Assembly: GCA_018262455.1 (NCBI GenBank)
Contig: JAGSPR010000077.1
Span: 1 to 19,793, forward strand
Direction of reading: 5' to 3'
DNA: 19,793 bases
Source: Deltaproteobacteria bacterium
GTDB lineage: Bacteria > Myxococcota > Polyangia > Haliangiales > Haliangiaceae
Numbering within the stretch: position 1 is the first letter of the stretch; each line of letters begins with the position of its first letter. The notes beneath the pieces were generated by a model. That model saw nothing but the letters and a program-made list of their open reading frames with translations. It was not told the origin of the DNA and made no database searches. Shown here piece by piece: positions 1-6,362 of the stretch. The position numbers and the translations under genes were made by a program.

Positions 1-75
1 GCTCGGCTTCGTGGTGTGGAGGTCGGGGACCGGGTCCTCGACGAGGTCTTCGCACGGTTCTGCATCGGCAAGTAG
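1..75 (+). CDS. mnmE: MnmE (tRNA modification GTPase), C-terminal end only
   Basis: Frame 1 is open from the left edge to a TAG at 73-75 and gives 24 residues ending in FARFCIGK. The terminal Cys-x-Gly-Lys of this ending is the hallmark of MnmE (TrmE), where the Cys is needed for wobble-uridine modification with MnmG. The GTPase and N-terminal domains lie outside the window. The call rests on this short tail alone, but the motif is very distinctive and the end falls exactly at the stop codon. The gene reads toward bioF with a gap of only 26 bases, so the two may be cotranscribed. Confidence 0.85.
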   Translation, partial: ARLRGVEVGDRVLDEVFARFCIGK

Positions 76-89
76 CCAGCAACTGCCGC

Positions 90-95
90 TATAGT
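90..95 (+). promoter_or_regulatory. possible -10 element ahead of bioF
   Basis: The hexamer TATAGT matches five of six bases of the sigma-70 -10 consensus and is the only AT-rich stretch between mnmE and bioF. A start site about 6-7 bases downstream would fall on the bioF GTG itself, which would give a leaderless message. No convincing -35 hexamer sits 16-18 bases upstream, so this is weak. Confidence 0.2.
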
Positions 96-101
96 GCCGC
101 C

Positions 102-1256
102 GTGAGCCTCGACGATGACGCACGCACAGAGCTTGCCGAGCTCGAGGCGGCGCAGCTGCGGCGGATTCCTCGGGTGGTCGATGGCCGACAAGGTGTCGTC
201 GTGGTGGTCGACGGCACCGAGGTCGTGAGCTTTGCGTCGAACGACTACCTTGGGCTCGCGGGGGATCGAAGGTTGGCCGCGGCGGCGGCCAGCTCGCTCG
301 ACGAGGATGGGGTCGGTGCCGGCGCGTCACGGCTGATCATCGGCAACCACCGGAGCCACGTGACACTCGAAGCCGAGCTCGCCGCGTGGATGCGGTGCGG
401 CGGCGTGCAGCTGTTCAACACGGGCTACGCGGCCAACGTCGGGATCATGACCACGCTGCTCCGGGCAGGCGATATCGTGTTTTCCGACGAGCTCAATCAC
501 GCGAGCATCATCGACGGCTGCCGGCTGTCGCGTGCGGAGGTCGTGGTCTACCCACACAACGACGTGGCAGCGCTCGACCGGTTGTTGCGCGAGCGGAATG
601 GTTCGCGGCGGATCGTGGTCTCCGAGTCTTTGTTCTCGATGGACGGGGATCTCGCAGATGTCGCGGCGCTGGCCGCCCTCGCCCGCCACCATGATGCCGC
701 GCTGATCCTCGACGAGGCGCATGCGATTGGAGCGCTCGGACCGGAGGGTCGTGGCGTCGCCGCGTCGCTTGGCGTCGTCCCCGACGTGGTGGTCGGGACG
801 TTCGGCAAGGCGCTCGGGACATTCGGCGCGTTCGCGGCCAGCTCGCGCGCGATCAGCGAGCTGCTATGGAACCGGGCGCGGCCGCTGGTGTTCTCGACGG
901 GCCTCCCTCCCAGCATCGCGGCCGCGACGCGGGTCGCGCTCGACATCGTACGTGGCAGCGAAGGCGACACCCGACGACGCCAGCTCGCGAGTCACGCCCG
1001 AAGCTTCCGCGCGCAGGTGCCGGAGGTCGGCGGCAGCCCGGAGAGTGCGATCGCTCCGCTCATCGTGGGCGACGAAGCTCGCACGATGCAGCTGGGTGCG
1101 CGGCTCCTGGCAGCCAGCCAGCTCGTCTCTACCGTTCGTCCACCCACGGTTCCGCGGGGCACTGCCCGCTTGCGAATGAGCTTCAGTGCCGCGCACTCAA
1201 TCGAACAAGTACAAACGGTTGGGCGGATAATGCAGCGCGTTATCGGAGCATCATGA
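102..1256 (+). CDS. bioF: 8-amino-7-oxononanoate synthase (biotin synthesis)
   Basis: 384 residues, the usual size for BioF. This cytosolic PLP enzyme condenses a pimeloyl thioester with L-alanine to give 8-amino-7-oxononanoate, the first committed ring-building step of biotin synthesis. Visible family motifs in order are [10 protein letters not shown] near residue 47, the [11 protein letters not shown] segment, [15 protein letters not shown], the PLP-contacting [15 protein letters not shown], and [13 protein letters not shown]. The last places the Schiff-base lysine at residue 236, the same number as in the E. coli enzyme. The GTG start at 102 gives a normal N-terminus; no clear Shine-Dalgarno precedes it. 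The stop overlaps the bioA ATG by four bases (ATGA), indicating translational coupling. Other alpha-oxoamine synthases (Kbl, HemA) are excluded mainly by context. Confidence 0.95.
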   Translation: MSLDDDARTELAELEAAQLRRIPRVVDGRQGVVVVVDGTEVVSFASNDYLGLAGDRRLAAAAASSLDEDGVGAGASRLIIGNHRSHVTLEAELAAWMRCGGVQLFNTGYAANVGIMTTLLRAGDIVFSDELNHASIIDGCRLSRAEVVVYPHNDVAALDRLLRERNGSRRIVVSESLFSMDGDLADVAALAALARHHDAALILDEAHAIGALGPEGRGVAASLGVVPDVVVGTFGKALGTFGAFAASSRAISELLWNRARPLVFSTGLPPSIAAATRVALDIVRGSEGDTRRRQLASHARSFRAQVPEVGGSPESAIAPLIVGDEARTMQLGARLLAASQLVSTVRPPTVPRGTARLRMSFSAAHSIEQVQTVGRIMQRVIGAS

Positions 1257-2518
1257 CCGACCTCGAAGACCTCGATCAGCGTGTCTCCTGGCATCCCTTC
1301 ACCCAGATGGCGGAGTGGTCACCGCTGGTGATCGCGAGTGGCGACGGGAACTACCTCGTCGATGAGGCCGGCCGCCGCTATCTGGATGGCGTCAGCTCGT
1401 TGTGGTGCAATGTGCATGGCCATCGTCATCCGAGGCTTGATGCCGCGCTTCGGCGTCAGCTCGATCGAATCGCGCACTCGACGTTCCTGGGCCTCACACA
1501 CGAGCCGGGGATCCGGCTGGCCGCCGCACTTCTCGAGGTCGCGCCGCCGAACCTTTCACGGGTGTTCTTTTCGGATAGCGGCTCGACGGCTGTCGAGATC
1601 GCCCTGAAGCAATCGTTCCAGTACTGGCAGCTGTGCGGTCGGTCTTCGAAACGCAAATTCCTCAGACTCGGTGATGCCTATCATGGCGACACCCTCGGGG
1701 CCGTGAGCGTCGGCGGGATCGAGTTGTTCCATCGTGTGTTCGGTCCGCTGCTCGTCGACAGCATCGCGATTCCGAGTCCGTCGATCGATCATGTCGCGAG
1801 CCTGGCGCGGCTCGAGCAAGAGCTGAGTCGCAGCGACGAGATCGCCGCATTCGTCGTCGAGCCATTGATCCAGGGCGCAGCCGGCATGCTGCTCCATTCG
1901 CGTGGGTTCCTGCACCAGGCCGTCGAGCTCTGCCGTGCACATGAGGTCCATGTCATCGTCGATGAGGTCGCGACCGGATTCGGGCGGACAGGGCTCATGT
2001 TTGCCTGCGAACACGAGGCCGTGTCGCCGGACTTCCTGTGTCTTGCCAAGGGCATTTCGGGCGGCTACTTGCCGCTCGCCGCCACGCTCACGACCGAGTC
2101 GATCTACTCGGCGTTCCTGGGTGCGCGTGCGGAGCTCAAGCAGTTCTTCCATGGCCACACGTACACGGCCAATCCACTCGCATGTGCCGTTGGCCTCGAG
2201 TCGCTGGCCGTGTTGCGGGAGGAGTCGTTGCCGAATGCCCAGCGCCAGATTCCAGCGATGGAGCAGGCGCTTCGCCGCGTCAGCGAGCTCGAGGAAGTCC
2301 GAGAGGTGCGGCAGTGCGGGTTGATGGCAGGCATCGAGCTCCATCCCCGTGCCGGCCAGCTACTGGGTGCGGCGGTCTGCGATCGGGCACGCGAACACGG
2401 CGTGCTGCTGCGTCCGCTCGGTGACGTGGTGGTCTGGATGCCCCCGCTCAGCATCACGGCGGACGATCTGAGCTTGTTGGAGCGAGCCACGATCTCTGCG
2501 ATCCGAGCGTGCGCGTGA
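1253..2518 (+). CDS. bioA: adenosylmethionine-8-amino-7-oxononanoate aminotransferase
   Basis: 421 residues from the ATG at 1253, which overlaps the bioF stop as ATGA. The frame stays open far upstream inside bioF, but BioA homology begins only here. The enzyme transfers the amino group of S-adenosylmethionine to 8-amino-7-oxononanoate, giving 7,8-diaminopelargonate. The N-terminal WHPFTQM motif and the [16 protein letters not shown] segment are typical of BioA within the class III aminotransferases. [15 protein letters not shown] binds the cofactor phosphate, [12 protein letters not shown] carries the PLP Asp, and [12 protein letters not shown] places the catalytic Lys at residue 266. The middle gene of the bioFAD operon; its end overlaps bioD. 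Confidence 0.96.
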   Translation: MTDLEDLDQRVSWHPFTQMAEWSPLVIASGDGNYLVDEAGRRYLDGVSSLWCNVHGHRHPRLDAALRRQLDRIAHSTFLGLTHEPGIRLAAALLEVAPPNLSRVFFSDSGSTAVEIALKQSFQYWQLCGRSSKRKFLRLGDAYHGDTLGAVSVGGIELFHRVFGPLLVDSIAIPSPSIDHVASLARLEQELSRSDEIAAFVVEPLIQGAAGMLLHSRGFLHQAVELCRAHEVHVIVDEVATGFGRTGLMFACEHEAVSPDFLCLAKGISGGYLPLAATLTTESIYSAFLGARAELKQFFHGHTYTANPLACAVGLESLAVLREESLPNAQRQIPAMEQALRRVSELEEVREVRQCGLMAGIELHPRAGQLLGAAVCDRAREHGVLLRPLGDVVVWMPPLSITADDLSLLERATISAIRACA

Positions 2519-3159
2519 GTCGTAGCTATTTTGTCACGGGCACGGACACCGGCGTCGGCAAGACCTTTGTCACCGCAGCGCTGGCGCGTCGCGCGGTCGA
2601 GCTTGGCCGGAAGGTCTTTGCGTTCAAGCCGATCGAGACTGGCTGCGCTCGCGTAGGCGATCAGCTGGTCGGCGACGATCAGGAGCTCCTGTCGAAGGCC
2701 GCAGGAGACTGGCAAACCGGATCGCTTCGCGGCGTCTATCGGTTGGCGCTTGCGGCGGCGCCGGCCGTTGCGGCGGAGGCGGAGGGTCGAACGATCGACC
2801 TTCGCGCGATCGATCGGGCGTTGAGCGAGGGGAAGAGTCGTGCGGATCTGGTGCTCGTGGAGGGCGCGGGAGGTTGGAGGGTTCCGATCACCTCGAGCCT
2901 CGACATGGGAGGGCTTGCACGTCGGCTACACATGCCGGTGCTCGTGGTGGCGCGGGCTGGGCTTGGAACGATCAACCACACGCTCCTCACCCTGGAGGCG
3001 GCGAAGCGAGACGGATGCGTGGTTGCCGCCGTGATTCTCTCGGAGCGTCCAGAAGACTCGCCGGAGATGGCTCGAAGCAACTCTGAGCAGATTCAGCTGC
3101 AGTGCGATCGCCGAATCGTCCGATTCCGCGGTGACCATAGCCTGGACTTCCTGCTGTAG
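2515..3159 (+). CDS. bioD: ATP-dependent dethiobiotin synthetase
   Basis: 214 residues from the GTG at 2515, which overlaps the bioA TGA as GTGA; another GTG two codons earlier at 2509 is equally in frame. BioD carboxylates and closes 7,8-diaminopelargonate to dethiobiotin using ATP. The N-terminal P-loop GTDTGVGKT (about residues 9-17), the substrate-binding FKPIETGC and the VEGAGGW motif are all present, as is [13 protein letters not shown], which is typical of the family. Length is near normal. The last 45 codons (from [15 protein letters not shown] onward) have a decayed duplicate just downstream at 3173-3350. bioB is not in the window. Confidence 0.95.
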   Translation: MSRSYFVTGTDTGVGKTFVTAALARRAVELGRKVFAFKPIETGCARVGDQLVGDDQELLSKAAGDWQTGSLRGVYRLALAAAPAVAAEAEGRTIDLRAIDRALSEGKSRADLVLVEGAGGWRVPITSSLDMGGLARRLHMPVLVVARAGLGTINHTLLTLEAAKRDGCVVAAVILSERPEDSPEMARSNSEQIQLQCDRRIVRFRGDHSLDFLL

Positions 3160-3172
3160 CAGGGGCCGGAGC

Positions 3173-3350
3173 TTGCCGCCGTGCGGGCGGGAGCTTGCCG
3201 TGGTTCTCTCGGGACGTCCGGAAGGCTCGCCGGGAGGGCCCATGGCAACTGCGGACAGGTTCGGCAGCCGGGCGGGGCTAGTCGCCCGATCTGGCCCGAT
3301 CGTTGGCTGTGAACAGGTTGATCCGAGTGCGATCGCCGAGTCGTCCGGTT
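3173..3350 (+). pseudogene. decayed duplicate of the bioD 3' end
   Basis: Three collinear blocks repeat the end of bioD. Positions 3173-3183 equal 3023-3033 exactly (11 bases). Positions 3204-3233 match 3035-3064 at 26 of 30 bases. Positions 3326-3350 match 3101-3125 at 23 of 25. Insertions of about 20 and 60-80 bases separate the blocks in the second copy, and a one-base shift breaks the frame. Nearly all differences are transitions toward G or C, as expected for a copy drifting without selection in a GC-rich genome. An open frame through it keeps the trace VVLSGRPEGSP against [11 protein letters not shown] in BioD. No gene is called in the gap between bioD and 3417. Confidence 0.6.
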
Positions 3351-3359
3351 TGGCCGAGG

Positions 3360-3455
3360 ACTGTTTCAGTCAGCACATTTTCACATGGAACACTGGTATC
3401 CTGTTACACTGTTCCAGTGGAAACATTTTCACATGAAACAGTGGGCTCCCTGGAT
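3360..3455 (+). repeat. tandem 48-bp repeat with four phased TGTTYCA heptamers
   Basis: Two adjacent 48-bp units start at 3360 and 3408, agreeing at 33 of their first 42 bases; a 22-bp core (3375-3396 and 3423-3444) differs at only two. Each unit holds an inverted pair of the heptamer TGTTYCA. The four copies begin at 3362 (+), 3386 (-), 3410 (+) and 3434 (-), so they are spaced exactly 24 bp apart with strictly alternating orientation. The outer arms ACTGTTTCA and TGAAACAGT (3360-3368, 3434-3442) are exact inverted copies. The stretch is much richer in A/T than its surroundings and runs over the start of the LAGLIDADG gene. It looks like an operator array or paired endonuclease target sites. 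Confidence 0.7.
3380..3410 (+). promoter_or_regulatory. possible promoter inside the repeat array
   Basis: TTCACA at 3380-3385 matches the -35 consensus at five of six positions. TACACT at 3405-3410 matches the -10 consensus at four of six. The 19-base spacer is longer than ideal. A start near 3417 would place transcription of the LAGLIDADG gene directly under the heptamer array. Confidence 0.25.
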
Positions 3456-3833
3456 CCGTGGTTCTTCACTGGATTCGCAGAGAGTGCTGCGAGTTTCACC
3501 TTCAGTCGGTCCGGCCACCAGACGGCCATCTACTTCGCGATCAAGTCTGCCGATGGCCGACTTCTGTCAGCGATTCAGGAATTCCTGAGTGGCGCGGGCC
3601 GGCTGTACGCCGCCGGAAAAGGGCAGATGTACCGCGTGACACGGCGGGATGAGCTCCAGCGCGTGGTGGCCCATTTCGATGCGTTTCCTCTGCAGGGCCA
3701 CAAGAAAGACACGTACCGACTCTGGCGCGAGATGGTGATGTTGAAGCAGGCGTTTCGTCGTACGAGCAACCGGCAGGGCCTCGACGCACTCGCTAGCCAG
3801 CTGTCTCATCGGCTTACGAAGAGCTTGGACTAG
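3417..3833 (+). CDS. LAGLIDADG-type DNA-binding protein, probably catalytically degenerate
   Basis: About 138 residues from GTG 3417, or 130 from GTG 3441; the frame is open back to a TTG at 3303, but homology-like sequence begins at DPWFFTGF. The pattern fits a single-motif LAGLIDADG_1 domain: WFFTGFAESAASF in the motif position, then IYFAIKSADGRLL, GAGRLY, and a tail HFDAFPLQGHKKDTYRLW like the family's HFDkyPLxxkKxxDyxLW. Aligned with I-CreI GFVDGDG, the segment reads GFAESAA, so the catalytic Asp position is Ala. It may bind DNA without cutting. It stands alone, with no intron or intein boundary seen. No Shine-Dalgarno is visible. The repeat array covers its start, suggesting autoregulation (inference). 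Function of the protein is unknown. Confidence 0.65.
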   Translation: METFSHETVGSLDPWFFTGFAESAASFTFSRSGHQTAIYFAIKSADGRLLSAIQEFLSGAGRLYAAGKGQMYRVTRRDELQRVVAHFDAFPLQGHKKDTYRLWREMVMLKQAFRRTSNRQGLDALASQLSHRLTKSLD

Positions 3834-3834
3834 C

Positions 3835-3858
3835 GGGAAGCGCCGAAGGCGCATTCCC
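3835..3858. terminator. hairpin between convergent genes
   Basis: GGGAAGCGCC, loop GAA, GGCGC, a bulged A, then TTCCC: a ten-pair stem starting one base after the LAGLIDADG stop. There is no T tract on either side, so it may be a weak or bidirectional terminator between this gene and the leftward mug. It is the first of four GAA-loop hairpins at 3835-3926. Confidence 0.45.
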
Positions 3859-3943
3859 TGCGTGGTCTGCCGCGCCGGGCTGCGAAGCAGAGCGAGGACG
3901 CGAAGCGGCCTCGGTGACCCGAAGGGGCATGGCGCAAGGCGAA

Positions 3944-4540
3944 CTAGTCCGGACGAGTCCTCGCTACCCTCGCAGCCTTCACTGCCACCCGAAGGTCCTC
4001 GAACATCTGGTGGAGGACCGATGGCGAATGGAACGCGTTGAGGCCGCTCGGGTTGGGAAGCAACCAGATCGCTGTGGCGCCAATTCGCTCTGCTTGAAGC
4101 CCGACCCGCGCCTTGGGGCGCTCGAACCCGAGGCGATACGCAACCAGACCGCAAACAGCCAGGAACCGGGGGGTGAACTTCAGGACCTTTCGCCGAAGCG
4201 TCCGTGCTCCCGCTCGAAGCTCCTCCTTCGACACCTCATCCGCCGCAGCGCTCGATCGAGACACGAGGTTGGTGATTCCGTACCCGAGTGAGAGGAGCTC
4301 GTGCTCCTCGAACGCGCTCAGCAAACGCGGCGTGAACCCGGCGCCAGACAGCGTTCGCCAGAACAAATTGCCAGGCCCCGCGAAGTGGTGACCCACCGCA
4401 GCAGAGTAGAGACCGGGATTGATCCCGCAGAACAGCACGTCGAGATCCGGAGCGATGACATCGGGCACGCGGCGATCAAGCGCAGCAAGCTGCTGCTTTC
4501 GCGTCGGACGCCAAGGCACGACCTGTTTGCGCTTCGCCAT
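3944..4540 (-). CDS. mug: G:U mismatch-specific uracil-DNA glycosylase
   Basis: 198 residues, somewhat longer than E. coli Mug (168) because of a basic N-terminal extension of about 25 residues. Mug removes uracil, and damaged bases such as ethenocytosine, from mismatches in double-stranded DNA. The active-site motif FCGINPGL (residues 37-44) has Asn41 at the catalytic position of family-2 uracil glycosylases. HHFAGPGNLFWRTLSGAGF, VSKEELRAGARTL and the loop LPNPSGLNAFH all follow the Mug pattern closely. The ATG at 4540 lies 16 bases after the rsmG stop, so it is the last gene of the leftward larA-rsmG-mug operon. Confidence 0.92.
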   Translation of the reverse strand: MAKRKQVVPWRPTRKQQLAALDRRVPDVIAPDLDVLFCGINPGLYSAAVGHHFAGPGNLFWRTLSGAGFTPRLLSAFEEHELLSLGYGITNLVSRSSAAADEVSKEELRAGARTLRRKVLKFTPRFLAVCGLVAYRLGFERPKARVGLQAERIGATAIWLLPNPSGLNAFHSPSVLHQMFEDLRVAVKAARVARTRPD

Positions 4541-4556
4541 GCAGCAGCGCGCTCGG

Positions 4557-5138
4557 TCAAGCGGGTCGATGCACGGTCACGATGGAGCGTTGCTTCCCAC
4601 CCAGCTCGTAGGTGAAGCGCTGCACCGATTCGGGGAGGTCATCACGCTGGATCGCCTCGAAGCCGATCACGAGCCCGCCTGGGCGAACCAGGGTGAGGCC
4701 AAGCGTGAGCCAATCAGCAAGGTCGAAGGTCGCGCGAGACGTGACCGCGTCGAAGTCGCGGTCTTCGTAATCTTCGACACGCTTCGCGAATGCCTCAAGG
4801 TTCAGCAGCTCGAGCTCACGTGCGGCCGTTCGCAAGAATGCATGCTTCTTATGAACCGGCTCGAGCGCAGTGAATTGTGCATCCGGAAGGCAGATCGCGG
4901 TCACGACGACCGGGAATCCGCCACCCGATCCAACGTCGAGCACCCGGCCGGCTGGCGGCAGATACGGCACGACGTGCAGGCTATCGCGAATGTGTTCGTC
5001 GACCTCCGCTCCGGTCTTGGCACCAGAGAGATTGATACTCTGGTTCCACTTGAGAAAAAGTTCCTGGAATAACTCCAGTTTACGCGAATGATCGCGGGAG
5101 ATTCGCTGGGTCTCGAGGTCGATGACGTATCGCGTCAT
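4557..5138 (-). CDS. rsmG: 16S rRNA (guanine527-N7)-methyltransferase
   Basis: 193 residues, a little shorter than E. coli RsmG (207). The enzyme methylates N7 of G527 in 16S rRNA using S-adenosylmethionine. Seen in order: WNQSINLSGAKT and HIRDSLH at the N-terminus (compare the family's NLTxI...HxxDSL), the SAM-binding VLDVGSGGGFPVVVTA, ALEPVHKKHAFLRTAARELEL, and the AVTSRA motif characteristic of RsmG. The ATG at 5138 overlaps the stop of the upstream larA-like gene by four bases (ATGA), implying translational coupling. In many bacteria rsmG follows mnmG near mnmE; here mnmE lies about 4.5 kb away on the opposite strand, separated by the bio genes. Confidence 0.93.
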   Translation of the reverse strand: MTRYVIDLETQRISRDHSRKLELFQELFLKWNQSINLSGAKTGAEVDEHIRDSLHVVPYLPPAGRVLDVGSGGGFPVVVTAICLPDAQFTALEPVHKKHAFLRTAARELELLNLEAFAKRVEDYEDRDFDAVTSRATFDLADWLTLGLTLVRPGGLVIGFEAIQRDDLPESVQRFTYELGGKQRSIVTVHRPA

Positions 5139-6286
5139 GAGGATGGCTCAAGGATCAGTTGACTGGCTCGTGGAACCACCACGATAGCACCGGAGGTTGC
5201 TGCGACGACGGCCTCGACCGAGTCCGCATGCTGAACCAGCGTTTTTCGGACCTCTGCTGCGGGCAGGCCCGAGACGAGGTGGATCTGGACGTCACGCGCG
5301 AGTCGGGGAAGCACCCCGATCCGGAAGATCGCCTCGTTCACGATCTCGCGCGGCCCAATGCCGGCGGCGCATTCGGCGACGATCACGAGGGTGCCGCCCT
5401 CGGCCACCAGGGGAGCGACGGCCGCGGCGATCTTCGCGCTCTGGTAGAGCGAACCCGAGACCGGCAGCCCATCGGAGGCGATCACGACAGGCGCGCGGGG
5501 TGCCCGGACCGTGAACCACGGCCGGGCGAGCGCCACCCCGGCGCGAAACGCGAGCACGGGATCCCCGGCGATCGCCGCATGCACGCGGTCGTCGGTTCCA
5601 CCCACGCCATCGAGCAAGAACGTCGGCGTCGAGAGCAAGCCAACCGCCTCTTCGAGGTCTTCGCGACACGGGTTTCCTTCGACGATTCCCGCGCGCGCCA
5701 TGGGCTCGCGCTTGAGCGCGTGATTCTGGCGGATCGCCCCCGCCCCCCCCAGTCCCGGGAAGATCGCCTTCACGCCCGCGCCGAACCCGGCGAAGTAGTG
5801 CGGCCGGATGCACCCGGTCGCGACGACGAGATCCGCGTCGACCACGCAGCGGTGAACCCGTGCCGGCGTGCCTCTCGAGGTGACCCCCAGGGTGACCAGC
5901 GCGCGATCGTCGTGCCCGTCGTGGTCAATGACCTGGGCATCGGCCAGCAGCGCGGGGGGGATCCCCAGGGTCTCGGTTCCGCAGGGACCATGCGTGCCCG
6001 TCGCGATCGCGAGCGTCCATCGGACCGCCGGTAACCTGCGCCGCAGGGCCGCGAGGAAGTCCGCCCTCGGCTCGTTGCGGGTCGCATCGCTGACGATCAC
6101 CGTGACGCGTGCTCCCGCGGCCACCATCGACTCGACCCGCGGCCGCCCGACCGGCCGCTCGAGGGCGCTGTCGAGCAGGTCCCTCAGCGCGGGCGGGACG
6201 CCTTGCCTGGGAGGTTCTACGACGGTGACCTGCCGGTGCCCGAGGTCCAGTGGGTAAACGACCCGACCATACGGCAGCACCACCAT
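5135..6286 (-). CDS. LarA-family nickel-pincer 2-hydroxyacid racemase (lactate racemase-like)
   Basis: 383 residues from the ATG at 6286 (MVVLPYGR, the usual LarA opening); the frame runs further upstream without homology. Lactobacillus LarA is about 424 residues. LarA enzymes use a nickel-pincer nucleotide tethered to a lysine to racemise or epimerise 2-hydroxyacids. The active-site set is visible: SDATR (Arg70), GTHGP (His99), PHYFAGFGAGVKAIFPG (His163 and cofactor-binding Lys173, ten apart as in LarA 174/184), RQNH (His189, sixteen on, as in LarA 200), and YQSAK (Lys285). The substrate cannot be named. The larB/C/E cofactor genes are not in the window. An uninterrupted run of eight G on the coding strand (5743-5750) lies between Lys173 and His189. 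Confidence 0.85.
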   Translation of the reverse strand: MVVLPYGRVVYPLDLGHRQVTVVEPPRQGVPPALRDLLDSALERPVGRPRVESMVAAGARVTVIVSDATRNEPRADFLAALRRRLPAVRWTLAIATGTHGPCGTETLGIPPALLADAQVIDHDGHDDRALVTLGVTSRGTPARVHRCVVDADLVVATGCIRPHYFAGFGAGVKAIFPGLGGAGAIRQNHALKREPMARAGIVEGNPCREDLEEAVGLLSTPTFLLDGVGGTDDRVHAAIAGDPVLAFRAGVALARPWFTVRAPRAPVVIASDGLPVSGSLYQSAKIAAAVAPLVAEGGTLVIVAECAAGIGPREIVNEAIFRIGVLPRLARDVQIHLVSGLPAAEVRKTLVQHADSVEAVVAATSGAIVVVPRASQLILEPSS

Positions 6287-6362
6287 CGCGCAAAGGCTAC
6301 GCTCGCTGGCGACGGTTTGGTTAGTTCGATACGATTCGACGGCCGCTTTCGTCTGGGTTCTC

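Noticed and set aside
866..1252. Upstream extension of the bioA frame inside bioF
   Set aside because: The extra 129 residues overlap bioF out of frame and resemble no domain. BioA homology starts at the ATGA overlap at 1253.
3303..3416. Longer start (TTG 3303) for the LAGLIDADG gene
   Set aside because: The added residues come from the bioD remnant and the first 48-bp repeat, with no family-like sequence.
3131..3436. 101-residue open frame over the bioD stop and the gap
   Set aside because: It starts inside bioD in another frame and runs through the decayed bioD copy; better explained as pseudogene sequence.
5159..6034. 291-residue open frame antisense to the larA-like gene
   Set aside because: A low-complexity Arg/Asp/Gly-rich shadow typical of GC-rich DNA; the opposite strand carries a complete LarA active site.
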